This document shows positions 1-14,400 of a DNA stretch of 64,000 nucleotides, in pieces; the stretch's first letter is position 1; every line of letters begins with the position of its first letter. The position numbers and the translations under genes are program-made. This DNA comes from Aphelocoma coerulescens (lineage: Eukaryota > Chordata > Aves > Passeriformes > Corvidae), in the NCBI RefSeq assembly GCF_041296385.1, contig NW_027184085.1, positions 11,837,301 to 11,901,300 on the forward strand. Reading direction: 5' to 3'. The notes below the pieces were generated by a model. It saw nothing but the letters and a program-made list of their open reading frames with translations, searched no databases and was not told the origin of the DNA.

Positions 1-3000
1 CTTGTAGAAAAGAAATTTTGGAAGCAGGTATTTCAAAGAGAACAGATGTAATGATTACTTCCTTAATCTTTCTCTCTTAAGCACACACATGAATCTAAGT
101 GCAAAAAAGGATTGTTTGGAGTAGATGAGCTAAAAGAGTTGTGGGATCAGGTTATTGAGACAGTGAGATTTTGCCCTCTTCTGTGGGGAGTTGTTGGGAC
201 TTGTAGCAAAATGCCTCAAACCACAGACTGCATAGCTTTGAGGAATATAATACATAGTTGTGATACCATCTCGTTTGAGCCGTACTGTTTCTGCTTGTGG
301 TGTTTCAATGGTGCAGTTGTTTTGTGAGCCTGAGATGCTCTCTGGAAGGATACAGAGCCAGCAATTGCCCATCGAGTCATCTATGGCAGAGCAAAGACTG
401 CAGCAGGAAAGTATGTTGGAAAAGCAAGTCTTGAAAACTTGCATTCAGTGGTAAAAATGGGACTTTTCAGTGCTGCCCTTTGTAAAACACAAGCAGTCAG
501 TGGCCTCTTCATTAGTACACTTAAATGCCTGATGCAGGACATGGCAAAGACCTTATTGCACAGATTTCTTTTTCCTTCATTGCTTGTAAGCTGGGTTGGG
601 TTTGCAAGAAATAGCTCTGGTTCCCATTGTCATCTGAAATATGAACTGTGCTTTACATTCCTGACCTGTAACAGAGCTATTTCAAAAACATGCTTTTTCT
701 CCTCCAAAACAGCATGTGTTGAATTATAATAGCCCATCCTGCAATGCAGACATTTTAATTTTCAACAGGCATGAACGTCTGCAAGGAGGTGAAAGTTCAG
801 GGTGAGGGGGGAAGGCTAACTCAGAAAATATGAACAGAAATACGTTCCATTCCCAACCCTCTGTTCTTCAGAGCATTCTCACCAAAAGAAATTAAAACCA
901 GAAAGAATTTTGAAACGATTTTTATCTTGAGAAGAACTTGATGCCTGTTTGAGGTTTGGAATGTAAGTCATGGGTAAAAAGCCATCTTATTTTTGTGTAC
1001 AACTTCACAATATTTAGATGGTGGAGAGAAAATACACCTTTAAAGTCTAAAAATAGATCTGTAATTATGCATAATATGTAAAGATAAGTGACTGTCTGTC
1101 TTAGCCTTGGTATTTTGGCCTATAGGAAGGGCAACCTTCTGCAACCAGTGTTTTCCTTTGAAAACATTTGACATCCTTCACACCTTGTAAAGCATGTTGT
1201 CTGCAAGTTGTGTGCACACTATTGAGCTGGTTAATTTAGGCTCCTGATGTATCTGCTGCTCACTGCTCGCCTGGCTGTGCTCCAAGCAGAAGAGCGGTTT
1301 GCCTAGTGGGAGAGAAGTTCTTGCTGGTGTGGTGTGGTTGAAGATTTTTGTAGCTCAGGGACTGAGCATCACGAGAGGTAGCTGCAGTGGTAAGTGAGGT
1401 ATCAATTTTGCTGTACTTCTGGTAAAACATAAGGGTTGAGGGTTTGAGAGAGAAGTTGGGGGCAAGTAGCTAAAGAGCCTAAACTGTAGTGGTGGATTGA
1501 CTTTTGTAGAGTTCTGTAAATGTCTGCTTGACTTCCTGAGAGAAGGGAAACTTCAAGTCAGTTTTTTGCAAAAGCAAATCCACTGCATGAATGCTGTGTG
1601 TCAGTAGGGCAGAGGAGATGGCACAGATCACTCGTTCCTCCTTAGGCAGTCTTGTGGAGCAGGAGGGTGTTACAAGTGCCAACATAATAGGGAACATATC
1701 TCAGCTGAAAGGATGTAGAAACCCTGTCTGACAACACTGTGGACAGAATTAAAGCGAGGCAGTGGAGCTGTCTGTTTTCCTAAAGCCTGATTTATGCAGG
1801 AATTCACTTCTGACAATTTGGTGATAAACATTCTGTTTCTTAAAAAGAGAAAAAAGGTGCAAGCATCACATATGCTTTGATTTGTGAGTAGGTGAGCTGC
1901 ACAGGTGCAGTAAAAAAAGGTAGAAACCTAAATATGGATACATGTGTTTGTTCAGAAGAAATGCTAAAATAGGAGGAAATTGTAAAATCAATGCAATGAA
2001 TTCTAAACATATGATATTTTCCTTGTTGTGGCCAGCCTGTAGATTTTGTTGACCCTGTTACTCTGGCTTATTGTTTATCTCTGAGATGTACGTGTGCCTT
2101 AATAATGGGTGAAAATTGGGTTCAAATTCCCTGTGGCAGTTTTAAAATACATATGTGTAAGTGTGCGCTTTTTTCTTTTTAATTGAGTGGTTATAAACTT
2201 TCCTGTGTCTGTGTTCATAGATTGATTGTGAAGTGAATAGTTTGCAAATAGTTAATCTTTTTACTTTGTTGAAGCCCAGCTGACCCAGCGGTGTGGAAGA
2301 CAGGTAAGTACAGAGCATACAGCTCAGTCTGGCTGACTGTGGAAAAGGTCCCCGGGATAACACTCTGCATCCTCCCACCTAAACAGTTAAGGAAACTGGA
2401 ATGCTTAACCATGCTAATCAGATACAATTGTACTATCTGAATGGATTCTTTGCCTTTTTTTTCAGCTGTTGGTGCAAGAAATGCTCTTTTGTGCTGTCTT
2501 CAGAAACAGAACAAAAGTATTCTTGAATACTGTGCATCATCATAGATGTGTTGAACTCCTGTTTCATAGTCCTTCCAGTTCCCCTGTGACTGTGTTTATT
2601 GCAGGGCTCCACAGTTTATTTCCCAGTTACAAATGATTTTAGGCTCAGTTTAGAAGGGGCAATTTCAAGATGAGTCTGCTCTTCTGTTGTTTTAAAAGTC
2701 AACATGAGTATTTGTTCTATCATGTGTCCCAAAACATCAGTTCTCGATTCCAGAGATTATATTAAACCAATGAAATCATTGGTACATTTTCTACATTCGG
2801 TGGGGAGAAAGCCTAGTTAAATGAATAATTTTGGTATGATACTTACTTGTTGTCTGTACAATCCCTAACAAAAGAAAACCCCCTGTGTGTACGGAAGCCT
2901 TCTGTCACACCATGGCAATGATACTCACCTATGTAGTAGGATCTGGACACAATTATTTTCTCCTTTATTTCATGTTGAAATTCTAGCTATGCTGGGAGAG

Positions 3001-6000
3001 TAGTTGAAGTATGAACTAATTTGGTGGTTCTGTTCTTTGCTGTCCTTGTGTTTTGCTCAAGTGCATAGAAATTGACTGACTGTATACAAAAGAGAGAAAA
3101 ATTTTGGTAAAATACATCTTGTGAGTTCTGCCAGAGCTGTCTGGGAGTGGTCTCCAAGGTAACCAGGCTTTTCCTGACATAACTCAGTAGCTGTATCTAA
3201 AATAAGTGCTGGTAGTGGCTGCCTGGGTGCAGTAGCAAGAAACGTCGGTTTTTATTGAGCACAAGTAATTAGCTCTCTGTTTTTGTTCCAGTGTTTTCTG
3301 TAGAAATCATCCATGTGAGACAGGCTCTGCCACCTCTCTTAAAGTGTTCAGAATTCACTCCCAAGCTGCCAAGGTCAGAAGAGACCATGTCTTGAAACGT
3401 GGTTAACTTCTTGGGTTGAGAATAAATCTTTTCTGTGCTTGTCTCCACAGCTCTTTCAGCCAGCTGAAAAGCAGAATCGACTTGGTTTGGTGGGAGGTGC
3501 ATATACAGACAGAGGAGTACATAATGAAGCCTGGAGTTTTTCAGGCTAATAATATACTTCTTAAATATAATCATTTTTGATGGCTTAAAAGTAATAAAAG
3601 TGTTGCACTACAGCACCTGACTTCTAGTTCTGCTTACATGCAAGGATTAATTTTATTGGCTTTTTTATTGCATGTTCCAATCCCATGCAAACAATGTATG
3701 GATCATAAACAACATAGTATGTCATTTTGGACTTTACACTGAAATTTTACCGTTTCTGTTTGCAAAATTGTGACGTCTCTTCAAATAGCAGTGGCATGAC
3801 TGGCTATAGTGCTTGACGTAACTTAGAGCATGTATAGTGTGTCAGGATGTATGGACTGTGTTGATAAAGCTCAGTTAGACTGGCTGTCATCCACTTTCCA
3901 CTTCAGTTTTCCTGTCTGACATTAAATGTTTGGAAAACTTTTTGCATAGGCATAGAAATAAAAGAATGACACATTCTAAAATAAAACAAAGCTAAGGAAG
4001 TGGCTAGCTACCCATGAAGCTCAATATTAATCTAAAACTTCTACTTCCAAATAATGTAATATTCTCAGAATGTTTCTCATTTGCCAGGATGTTTGCTGCC
4101 TTCATTAAAAACCAAAACAAAACAAGAGCCTCAAAATAACTCAAAAAACTCCACACCAAAACAAACCAAAACAATCTACTAAAACAAAACTAAATTCGGA
4201 ATGGTGGAATTCTCCTTCCCTCATTTATACCTGATGTTTATTCTTTCTTTTAATTTACAGCGTGAAAGCTTATATTGCAGAAAAGTTCTTTTTAATATGC
4301 CGTGGAGGCCGCAGGTAACCACCGAGCCATCACGAAGCCTTGGCACAAGGTTTGATGTCTTGTTCAATCACGAGCATTTGCCTTAAAGAAAGTGGTACTG
4401 GGGATGGCCAGGCTGTAGTGAGCGTAGCAGCCCGGTTTTACAAGGGGGAGCACAATAAAACCAGTTCAGTGGCTGGGCAGGCATTCAGCTAGCAGCCTGA
4501 GGCAACGTGTTGTGTCAGGGACTGAGTACAAAGCTTTGGACAGCTGCAGCACAGAGGTTTAATTTATAGTGACGTTGCAGGGTGCGTGCCAAAACTTTCC
4601 TCATTCCTAAGGAAACACTTTCCAGTGCATAATCGTTCAGCCTTGTGGAGTTCTTTAGAGATGCTGAAGAGCATTTTGAGCCTTTTTTTCTCAAGCAGTA
4701 GCAATGTTCTCTGGTGAGATTATGAAGGAATTGTCTGTTCACACTTTACTGTAATTTTCATAGTCACTACAGTAATATTACTCCCAGATTTTGCTAATAG
4801 CAGTGTCTTCACTGTAACCTCTTCTGGAAGAGTAACAGGAGGTTGATTTCACTTTCTTAGCTTTGTCAGCCTATTCCCATTCAAATAACATACCAGGCCA
4901 AAATCTTTAAAATTTGATTTCTCAGAAGTAATTGCAGGGCTATTGTGAAATACTATGCAGAGCTTTCCAAATAGTCCTTGATTTTTCTTTTTTTCCTTAG
5001 AGCAGTGAAGATTTTTAGAAGGATGAAACAAAACTGAAATGTGGTAATTGATAATTCAAAAGTTTCAAAACATTCTTTTACTAGCACGAGGGTTCTTGAA
5101 AGCTTCCTTTTCAAATCCATATTTAGGTACATGAATAAGATATTTGGCTTTCAAAATAGCAGGTTCAACAAATAATTCAATAATGGGATGTGCATAGCAT
5201 AATATATCTTTAATATAAATGATGGTAGTCCACTGAAGTTGTATCCTTTCATAGCAAAATGTGTCCTCAGGCCATGTCAGAATGACCTTTTTAATCCATG
5301 CTGAGGTTTTTATTCAAACCGTGAATTAAATTGTGGCTGTAGCCTGTCCTCAGTTTAGACTTCATCCCTTGACTCAAGTTACCATTAAAATCTCTTGCCA
5401 GAAGATTATAGAAATTGGTGGCTGGGGCCTGAAAAGACCATACAATCAGCTTTCTGCCTCAGTGGTTAAGGCAGCATAGCCAAATCTGGTAGCTTTGAAC
5501 CATTTTTGCTCTGCTGTATTTTAAAAAATATTGGTCTGGTGATACAGAGCTGATATGTTGAATTCAAGATTGCTGCTTTGCTTTGCTTTGTTGTCTTCAG
5601 ATACTTGAGAAAGAGCAAAGAGATCTGTACAGACCTATTGTGTAGAGGTTGCTTCAGCACAGGGGCTCCTTGCTTAGGACTGTGCTTGTTGGTGAAGTGA
5701 AGCACACGAGTGGTAGCAATTCCGAATTTTTTTCTTTCTACTTTTCATCTTTCACTAATGAAGAAAAGCAGTGCTGTCATGTGTAGTTAGCCACTGGCTG
5801 AGGACAGTATTTTTAGCCTGACTTGGTCCTCGTGCCTATCAGGCTGTACAGACACCAATGTGTTGTTGGTTTCCGTTCTGCAGAGCCGGAGAGGGAATAG
5901 AGGCTGTGGCACAAAAAAACAATGGAGCTGAGCAAATTTCTGTTCTGTTACAAACATTACAGTCAGTTTGAGGGTCCCTAGTCTTTTGTTTCCAGCAGTG

Positions 6001-8424
6001 CTTTTTGGGGCATATCTAGGGTAGAGCAAGCACTGAGTAAGTGTGTATGACACTTCTCCTTAATACTTTCCTACCTGTTTAGTATTTTCAGCTCAGTTTC
6101 CTGCACATGTGGAAACTCTTTTCCAAACCTGGAGCAAAGCTTTCTGCCTAATGTTTGATCAGTCCCTCCCTGAACCCACATAAACCTATTGTCTGCAACA
6201 TCCTTGGAAAGGACTTCCACAAGTCTGGTATTGTCTATCTGTTGTTTTACTGTGACCTGGTTCCACCTTCACTCTTATGTGCTGTAATAGTTGATCCCTG
6301 TCCATCTCCCCATATCACTGGTTTTTGTCATCTTTGTGTCCCCCTTAGTTTAACTAGGCTGAGGTACCCTAGCCTATTTGATCTGCATACAAACGTTGTA
6401 TCATCTTTGCCCTTCTGAAACTTTTCCAGCTCTTAACGCAATTTTAGAGGAAGAGACCAATACTGCACGTTGGTGAATACAGTCCATAGTTGTTCTGTTT
6501 CTTTCTTTATGCCTTACCTGATGATTCCCAGCACTTTGATTTCATATGAATTGGACCGGGAGTCGGGAAACAAGGGTACTTTTCCTGATTCTCTAGTGTG
6601 GTCTGTTGGCTTCTTGGTTTCTGCTGAAACCTAGTTTCTTTCTAAACGTCTTTGTTGGTGTGGTTAAGTGTACACACTGTTACAGAAAAAGGATACTCAG
6701 TGTGTACTCAGGCTGACAGGCTCCAGTCTGTGTTGCAGAGCGAAGTATTATAACATGGGGGCAATTTTAACATCGTGTCTTTTAGAAAGACTTGGAGTAG
6801 TTACACCTCAGTCAGCTCCCAGGAATTTTTCCTTGCTGGTTTTGTCACCATGAGAAATACAACTCTTCCTGCTTGTGATTTTTCTTCAGTTTTCACGCTA
6901 GAATCAATTTATTTTTCTGGGAGCCTGCCTTGAGTTGTGGGTGGATTTAAACCACCTACAATAAAAAGTGGAGGGTTTTTTTATACAACTCTTAGGCATT
7001 ACATGCTTAATTAAGGAATCTCTGCATACCTTCTTAAATGGCACTCTGAAGACAATGAGGACCAGAGTGATAACAACGTGCTGAATGGTTGCCATTAATT
7101 CCAAGGGATTATGTGAAACTGAGATATTGATGGTTTCTGTTATACATATGTCACTAATTAATGAATTGAAGAGTACTTTACCTCTTACAGTTGATTACTC
7201 TGATTTTCTTCTCAGCAGCTTTTTTCCATTCAGTGTTTACATAATGCAGAAAATTACATCCTTTGCCACTTAGTGATGTGCATTCTGAATTCGTGTATTC
7301 TTTTCTCTTTCCCATATATTTTAAAAGTTAAGCTTCTTTTGGTTTCCAAATAGTCCTTTAAACTCTTTTCCAAGAAGCTTCATGCTATTAAGTGTGAAGT
7401 AGTCATAAACCACAGATTGCTTTCAAAGTTTATAAAGGCAAACTTTTTTAAAGCTGCATTGCTGCAGAAAGGTGTAACAACTTGTTCATTTTACCTGTTT
7501 AGTTTGTAATGATAGTGGCTGATACTTTAATGTAGCTTTTAAGAGCAATACCCATTTCTTTTCCAAGAGAAGGCTTAAGAATATTTATCTTGGAGTCTTC
7601 TAGAAAACCCTGCTTATTTGTGTAATACCTTTTTAAAACAGCTAGCCAGATGGATCCAGGGAATGCTTGTGCGTGTCACATATGTCTAACGCCTTTCCTT
7701 CTCCTGGGACCAAACTGCATTACATCATATTTTATGATTACAAGACAGAATTTTGGTGGAACGTAGCCATATGGTTGAGTCATCTGTTCTCTTCAGTTTT
7801 GGAAGGATTATACTAGCATCTTCAAAAGATTGTTAAATTTACTGGCTTTTTTAACCCATAAAATTTGGAAACCTTCTGCTCTCTCTGGCAATGAAAACAA
7901 TCTCAATTTCAGCTTATTTATATAATCTTTTGCAGTTATTAACTGAATCTGTTAAGGATGCTGTTACAGGGTGAAAAAATAGGATGCTTGTATGTTATTC
8001 TGGTTTTTCTATCTCATGGGATGCAAGGGAACTCCTAAGATATGTGATGTGGTTTCCTGAAAGAAACCAAAAAAACAACAAATGCACATTCTTTGCATTT
8101 TTGTCATGACCCATAAAACTCTTAGGGGTTATCTCTTCTTCCATGAAGACTTAAAACCTGTTGCAAATCCTCACCCTTCCTCTGCTCCTCCAACCTTTCA
8201 CATGAATTATTGAAAAGCATGTTTTGAAAAAAGATGAGAATTATCTCACCACGGACTGGCCATTTGCTCGTGGGACCATGTCTGAATTCAGCCGTTACTC
8301 AAAGTTGTTATGTTAGATGCACTCCACAGACCCCAACATAGCCCTGGTATGCAGTCTCAGTCTTTGAAATGAGTTTAAACTGATCCTAATGGGGAGCATG
8401 ACGAGGGGTATTGGTCAGGTCACT

Positions 8425-8446
8425 CTTGATGCTTGTAAGCATCAAG
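8425..8446. repeat. Perfect inverted repeat, 10-bp arms, 2-nt centre
   Basis: The left arm CTTGATGCTT (8425-8434) is exactly complementary to the right arm AAGCATCAAG (8437-8446), with GT between. It has no surrounding coding context. Confidence 0.8.
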
Positions 8447-11400
8447 GGGAAAATGTTTTTTAAGATTCACGATATTGCTAGGGATTTCTCTCTCATGTCA
8501 GCCCCTCCAAGAACCGTGATGCAATGGTTATAGGTGTAAGAGGGATGTTTTTGATGATGGGAAAGGGGCTGGTGGCACAGCCAGCCCACTCACTTTTCCT
8601 GAGGTTGTGTGCTTTCTCTGGAGAGACTCTGGTCACTGGACTGCCCTTCAGGATTTTGTGCTTTGTGCATCTTTTTATTATAAATTTTTAAGTTGCGGTA
8701 GCTTTGTACTGGGGAAGTTGAAAATCTCTGGGTTGTTGAGCTGCTGAGCTCTGTTACAGAAAATGTGTGTGCATCTTGTGAAGAAACCAGAATATAAACT
8801 AGATAACCTGCAGCAGGGTGTCTTGATACAGCAGCAACGGTATTCCTTAGAGGGGAAGGACAGGCAAACCAGTGGCAGCACTTATCTTGATAATGAAAGA
8901 CTATCTTGATGATTGTGACATGAAATGTAGTCCAGTCAAGGACTAATTAGTAGGAGCCAAGTGAATCTTTAATTAAAGCAAAAAAGCAGATACTCGTTTG
9001 TATCTCTTGTCATCTTGTGTGAGCAACCCTAGTGCATTCGGTGAGGTGCAGGGTATCCAAATTAGCAAAAGCACTGCAATGAGAGGACTGAGTGTTCTAG
9101 TAAATCACACATTATTGATAAGAATATTCAAATTAGAACAGGCAGGTTATTGATGTGCAGACTAGTCCATTAATACTGAGCTGTGGTGGTTGTGCCTGGC
9201 AGCAGATAGCTCAGTCACTGGTCAAATAGGGTAAAAGTTAAACCCCCTGCAGTGGCTTGGGGCAACCAAAACTGAGTTCCCAGGGGCTGCTTGGAGAAAG
9301 GTGTGCAAGCTGTGGCTCTGATCAGATGAAAGGCAAGGCCATCCATGCCTGCTGAACTGAATATTTGTGCATGTCATTATTCATGCCTGGAGAGAAATGG
9401 AACTCCTTCTTCGGATGAGTCTCAAGGGAAGGAACCAGGGTGAGTGCCTGCTTGTTCCTTCTCTCCTTTTGCTTCAGGCCTGCCATGTGTGGGCAGTTGA
9501 TGTTCTGCATACAGAGAGTCTGACACATAAAAGACTTGTCTTATTCTCAGTGCATGTGATGTGGAGGATAAACAACGTGGGAAGATGTGGTGGTGTGAAA
9601 TCCCACATGTTCTTCACTGGCAGCTGAAGTGGATTTTATTTTCATGCAAAACAATTGCTTACTTTTCCCCGTGACTCTTGGATTTATCCTCCATTGCAGT
9701 CACAGAAGCAAAAGCAGCTAAGCTTACCTTCCTTCTTTATTATTTGATTTTGGAAACTGACAGATAGTAGATCTAGAGGTCAATCCCCAGCACTAACATC
9801 TGTTAGTGGCCTCAGGAAGATCAGACAGATAGTGAAACTTTTTTGCCTTGTGTAGTCATGAAGTACTTTTGGAGATTGAGTTGAGTCCTTGAAGACTCCT
9901 AACAAAATAATTTCTTGGAATAGAGATTTGCCTCTATGTTTGCAATGTTTTGTTTGGCTTTGTCGTGGGTTTCAGAATAGAAGTCTGTAATCCTGTAACA
10001 GTGGTTATGTCCTTTACAAGAATAACAAATTCAACTATACATAGACTCTTTTTCTACTCTGAATAGTTTTGAAATGTTAATACATATTTTGTTATGAATT
10101 TGTAAATTGTATTGCTTCCTACAATAGCATTCTAATAGCTATAAAAAAATATTGTGAAGTGTTTTTAGAAACAACCATCTAAGATATTTTCTGGCACTTG
10201 TGGAGAATATTAAGATGGTGAAGTTTAGTCAAGTAATCTGTGTCTTGCTAGTAGAGGGGGGAAAAAAGGAAACAACTTTCATTGTGAGCTGGAATTTCAT
10301 GTAGGCGTTTGTAATACAAGCACAAAGTGCCATAGTGGCTTGTACCTTATGAACACAGCTTACTGCAGTACATCTTACATCAGTTCTGGACAGCGGAAAT
10401 CCCAAAACTTGAAAGGCTTTGTGGGAGTTGCTATTTGACCTTGATAAGTAACTAAAATCTGTTGATTAAGTAGTTCTTCAGTCTTAAAACTTTGTTAGAA
10501 GCAGTCTTTTTCATATGTCTTGTGCTGATTATCAGTTTCTTGTTTATAAATGTTTTTATATTTAAAGGTTAGGAAAACCTGAGGATCCTTGGATAACCAT
10601 TTGAGAAGTGTAGTCATTTTTAAGTCATTTTTTTGAAGGGAAGAGCTCCCATGTGTCCAGCAGTAATCAGTAATTTGTTAGATATATTTTAGCTTTAGTA
10701 CAATTATTGAGTAATTTCAATATGAGAACAGTCATCTGAGTTCTCTGTAGCGCAGATCTTTAGAACTTTGAGAAAAGACAGAACAATGGGAGATGGTCAC
10801 TTCAAACAGGATAGATTTAACTTCTTTATTTTTAGAAAGTCCCTTGTGTTTTTTCCTGTGTTAAGATAAACATTGTTTCATTTATACAAATATACACAAT
10901 TAATTCTTGGCTTTACTTTCTTCTGTCTTACTGTGAGTGATTGTTTGCATGTGGTGTGGTTACTGCTACGTCCTTTGCTATCTGCAAATAAAGATAAATC
11001 TTCAGTTGCTGTATTGATGATGTGTGAGATGATAAACAATGGACAGTAGCTGGACTTGTTGCCAGTGCTCTCTGGCTGTATGTTACTAATGATTTAGATG
11101 TACTTTTTCTTGTTTTCTTCTAATGCCTTGCGTGTTGTGAGCTTTTTGCTCGTCGCTTTTCCTTTTTACCCAATGGAATGAAATGGGTTACATGAAAATA
11201 TCAGTAATTGCTTGAAAGAGAAGGCCTGATACACCTAGATAGAATGTTAGCAGGAAATGCCACTGTTCCTCAAATGCAAAGATTGATTTATCTCTTCAAA
11301 AAATGCTGAAAAGTAGTATCTGAATGAAAAAAACCATCGTGGCCTTTAGTATGAATTTCACACAAGCAGCATGTGTGAGCTGTGCTCCTCCCAACCCACA

Positions 11401-14400
11401 CAAAGCTCCACCATGTCCCTCTAAACTCTCTAGACATGGGCCAGCTGTGTTCCTTGGTCTGGGTGAACTGTGTCACATTCTCTTGGCCTCCCTTGCTGAC
11501 TTTTGCTCTCAGGCTCTTCGTTTTCCTACTCTTACAGAAATGAAGTCTTGCAGTTGGGTTATGAAGAGGCTGCTTTTCTGTTCTTTAACTGTGGATGTTC
11601 CCTTCCTGACCTTATGGCTACTCTGCATTCAAAGCCTGACTGAAACTGTGAAACTAACCACAGGGGTTTTTTTAGAAAAAAGCAAACAACAAAGCAAACA
11701 AAAAGCAAACAAATTAAACCCCTCAAAAAACCCAATCAAATCCCCACCAAAACAGACAAAAAATACCCAAGAAACTCACACACAAGAAATACAAATGTCT
11801 CAGCAAAACAGCAAAGTTATTTCCACTTTCATTTCCCTCTTGAGTGTTCTTGGAGCACAGCTCACAACCTGCTGCAAATTCCAGTCATCATTTAAGCAAA
11901 GACCACACTAACTTTTTTCTACAACTTCCCTCCCCCACACCCCAGTCCCCAGACTTGCAGTCTCAGATGACCATTTTAGTCAGGTCATCTTTCCCCTTCT
12001 CTGCTGGTGAAAGACCCTTTCATTTCACAGCCTGTGGTCCCCTTCTGCCGGGAAAGTTTCCGGGCAGCCTCACTGGCTGATAGAAGTGCCCTGCTGAGTG
12101 ACTTGCTGTTCAGTTGCATTATTCCAGGGTTCAGCATGAAAAAATGGTTTTCTTGGATAATAATAATTCTTTATCTACAGAAGCTACCCAGTGAATGGGT
12201 AATTATCAAGGTTTACTGACAATCTGCCGTTAGTCTTTTGTTACCATTCCTTGTTCATTCACTCCAACTGCTTCCTGCCTTCCCTGTCGTGCTTTTTATC
12301 TCCAATTCAAATGGAATTCATGGTCTGACACAAATACAGTCTGCAGTACCAAACAGACCTCATGCAATTCACATGGCCAGTTACCCCAACTAGGCACCAT
12401 AGCTCAAGAAGCAGGAGGAGGGCAATGGATTGATGTTTCTGGTTGTAAAATGTGCAGATGTTACTTGCACTGCTGCTGTTTCCACCTTTAAAGAATGGCA
12501 TGTGTAATCTTGTGAGCTGCAAATGTTTTGTCTTCTTATGTAAATATAATTAATGTTATTAGCCACCAGTCATATAAAATAGGCAACATGGATGGTCAAG
12601 TGAAGCTGGAAAAGACACTATTGTAGCAATTAGTGACATTTAGATAATATCACCATGAATTACTTTGAAAGCCATTGTCACAGCTTGCTTTTTTGACAAC
12701 ATAATTAGAGGTCTAGACCTTACTTGTGGTGAAGTTAATGAACACAGCATCTTTTGGCATGGCCTTTCAGGGCACTGCCTCGGTCGAGAGCAGTGCAGCA
12801 GAGGTCAGCTCGAAGTGCCACTGTGCTGTATCTGCACTGAGGGCAGGCTTTGGAAGTCACAGCAAGGAGCTGGAGCTGCAGCAACTGAAAGGAGCCCGGG
12901 AGGCAACAGCTTCTGGCATCTGCTGAGCTCTGAGTGTCATGGGGGATGCTGCTGCAGATAAGGTCAACAGCATCCTGCCCTTCTGCAAGTAAGATATCCA
13001 CTCCCACCACCCAAGCTTGCTGCTGGCAAATACTATTTGTAAACTGCTGTTGGTAAGGCTGGGAAAGGTGTAGGCTCCTTACCTACATACCACTGACTCC
13101 TAGGTTATAAGTGTTTTCAGATAAGCCATTCTTTTGAGAAAACCTGTCATCTGTTGTTTTAACTTCAGCGATGTTTTGTTTAGTGAATGCATTCAGTACA
13201 ATAAGATTGTTCTTGTTTTTAAAACTCTCTTGGGAAGTCCAGCACATGTGGACTTTTGTGCATGACCTTGTGATGCAGTGGTGTTCAGTGTCTCTGCCAT
13301 GCGATTGTTTGTGACCCCAGTCTTTAAGTATTCCTTTCCTTTTCAGACACTGAGTTGCTGAGTTTGAAATTATCAGGAATTTCAATTTGCTGCTCAGCTT
13401 CCCTGCAGTTCTGATTTCAGTGGAGATAACATAACTCTGTCTCCAGTAGGTTTGCAACAATGCAAGGTCACTTAAATCATCTCCTGTAGGCTGCATGCCA
13501 AAGATAAAGAAACAAAGTTGTGCCAGTTAATGTTTGCTCAGGTATTTGCTCATGGAAAATGTTGTACAAGTGCTAAGTAGAACTATCACCTCTTGTTATA
13601 CATTATTTCTTGCATGATATGTGCTGGTAATCTCAGACAATTGAGGCTAAATATCCTGATATGGTGGTGATGAAAGAAAGAATAGGTACCTTTTTTGAAC
13701 GTGTTTTGATTCCTCAGCTTCTCTTCTGGAAAGGAAATTGTTCACTTTGTGACAGAGAAAACAATGTATAAAATAGGTAGTGCAAGCTTTAATGATGCAG
13801 AAAAATAAGCTTTGATATGAAGGTTTCTCTTTGGACTCAAATTCTGTCAACATGTCAACATGCTGTGTGTGATCCCAAATATGAAGGATTTTTGCTGGAT
13901 GGTTTCAGCCCCATGAGTATGATAAGTACTTTATTAGTATTTTGCAATGATAAAATTGGAAATAAATTGTGCACAGAGGGAGCTTACAGGAGACTCGACA
14001 GCTGTTGGTGCAATTGCTGTCGGTAACTGCTGCTGAAGTTTGTGATGGAGCCGTGGCTTTGAGAGGTCATCCTCATGGCGATCACTGAAGGTGCTGTGAG
14101 CACTCTGCATGGGCCTTTTTTAATCACTAATCAAAAACTGGTGGTGTGGATCAAGTCCATCAAGTTCTCAGCCTCACTTCATTAACACCAACCATGCAGT
14201 GCCCTGTGTAGGAGTGGCTTTCCATCCTCACCATGGCTACCTCTGTCCTGCCAGCTCCTTTCTCAGGTTCCTGAGTGTTTCAGTATGGAAAATACTGAAC
14301 TGTTACCAGAGAGTTGCTTCAGAGAGTTGCTACCAGAGAGTGAGGCCCTACAGCACATTTTTCCCTCTCAAAACTGAAAATCAAGAATAAAAAGCATGCT

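Noticed and set aside
11324..11911. 195-codon open frame on plus
   Set aside because: The second half is A-rich low-complexity sequence (Lys/Gln/Asn/Thr), there is no recognisable domain, and it lies in an intron-like context. Likely chance.
12665..12961. Short GC-richer open frames on both strands
   Set aside because: Overlapping frames in several phases with no recognisable product; explained by local composition.
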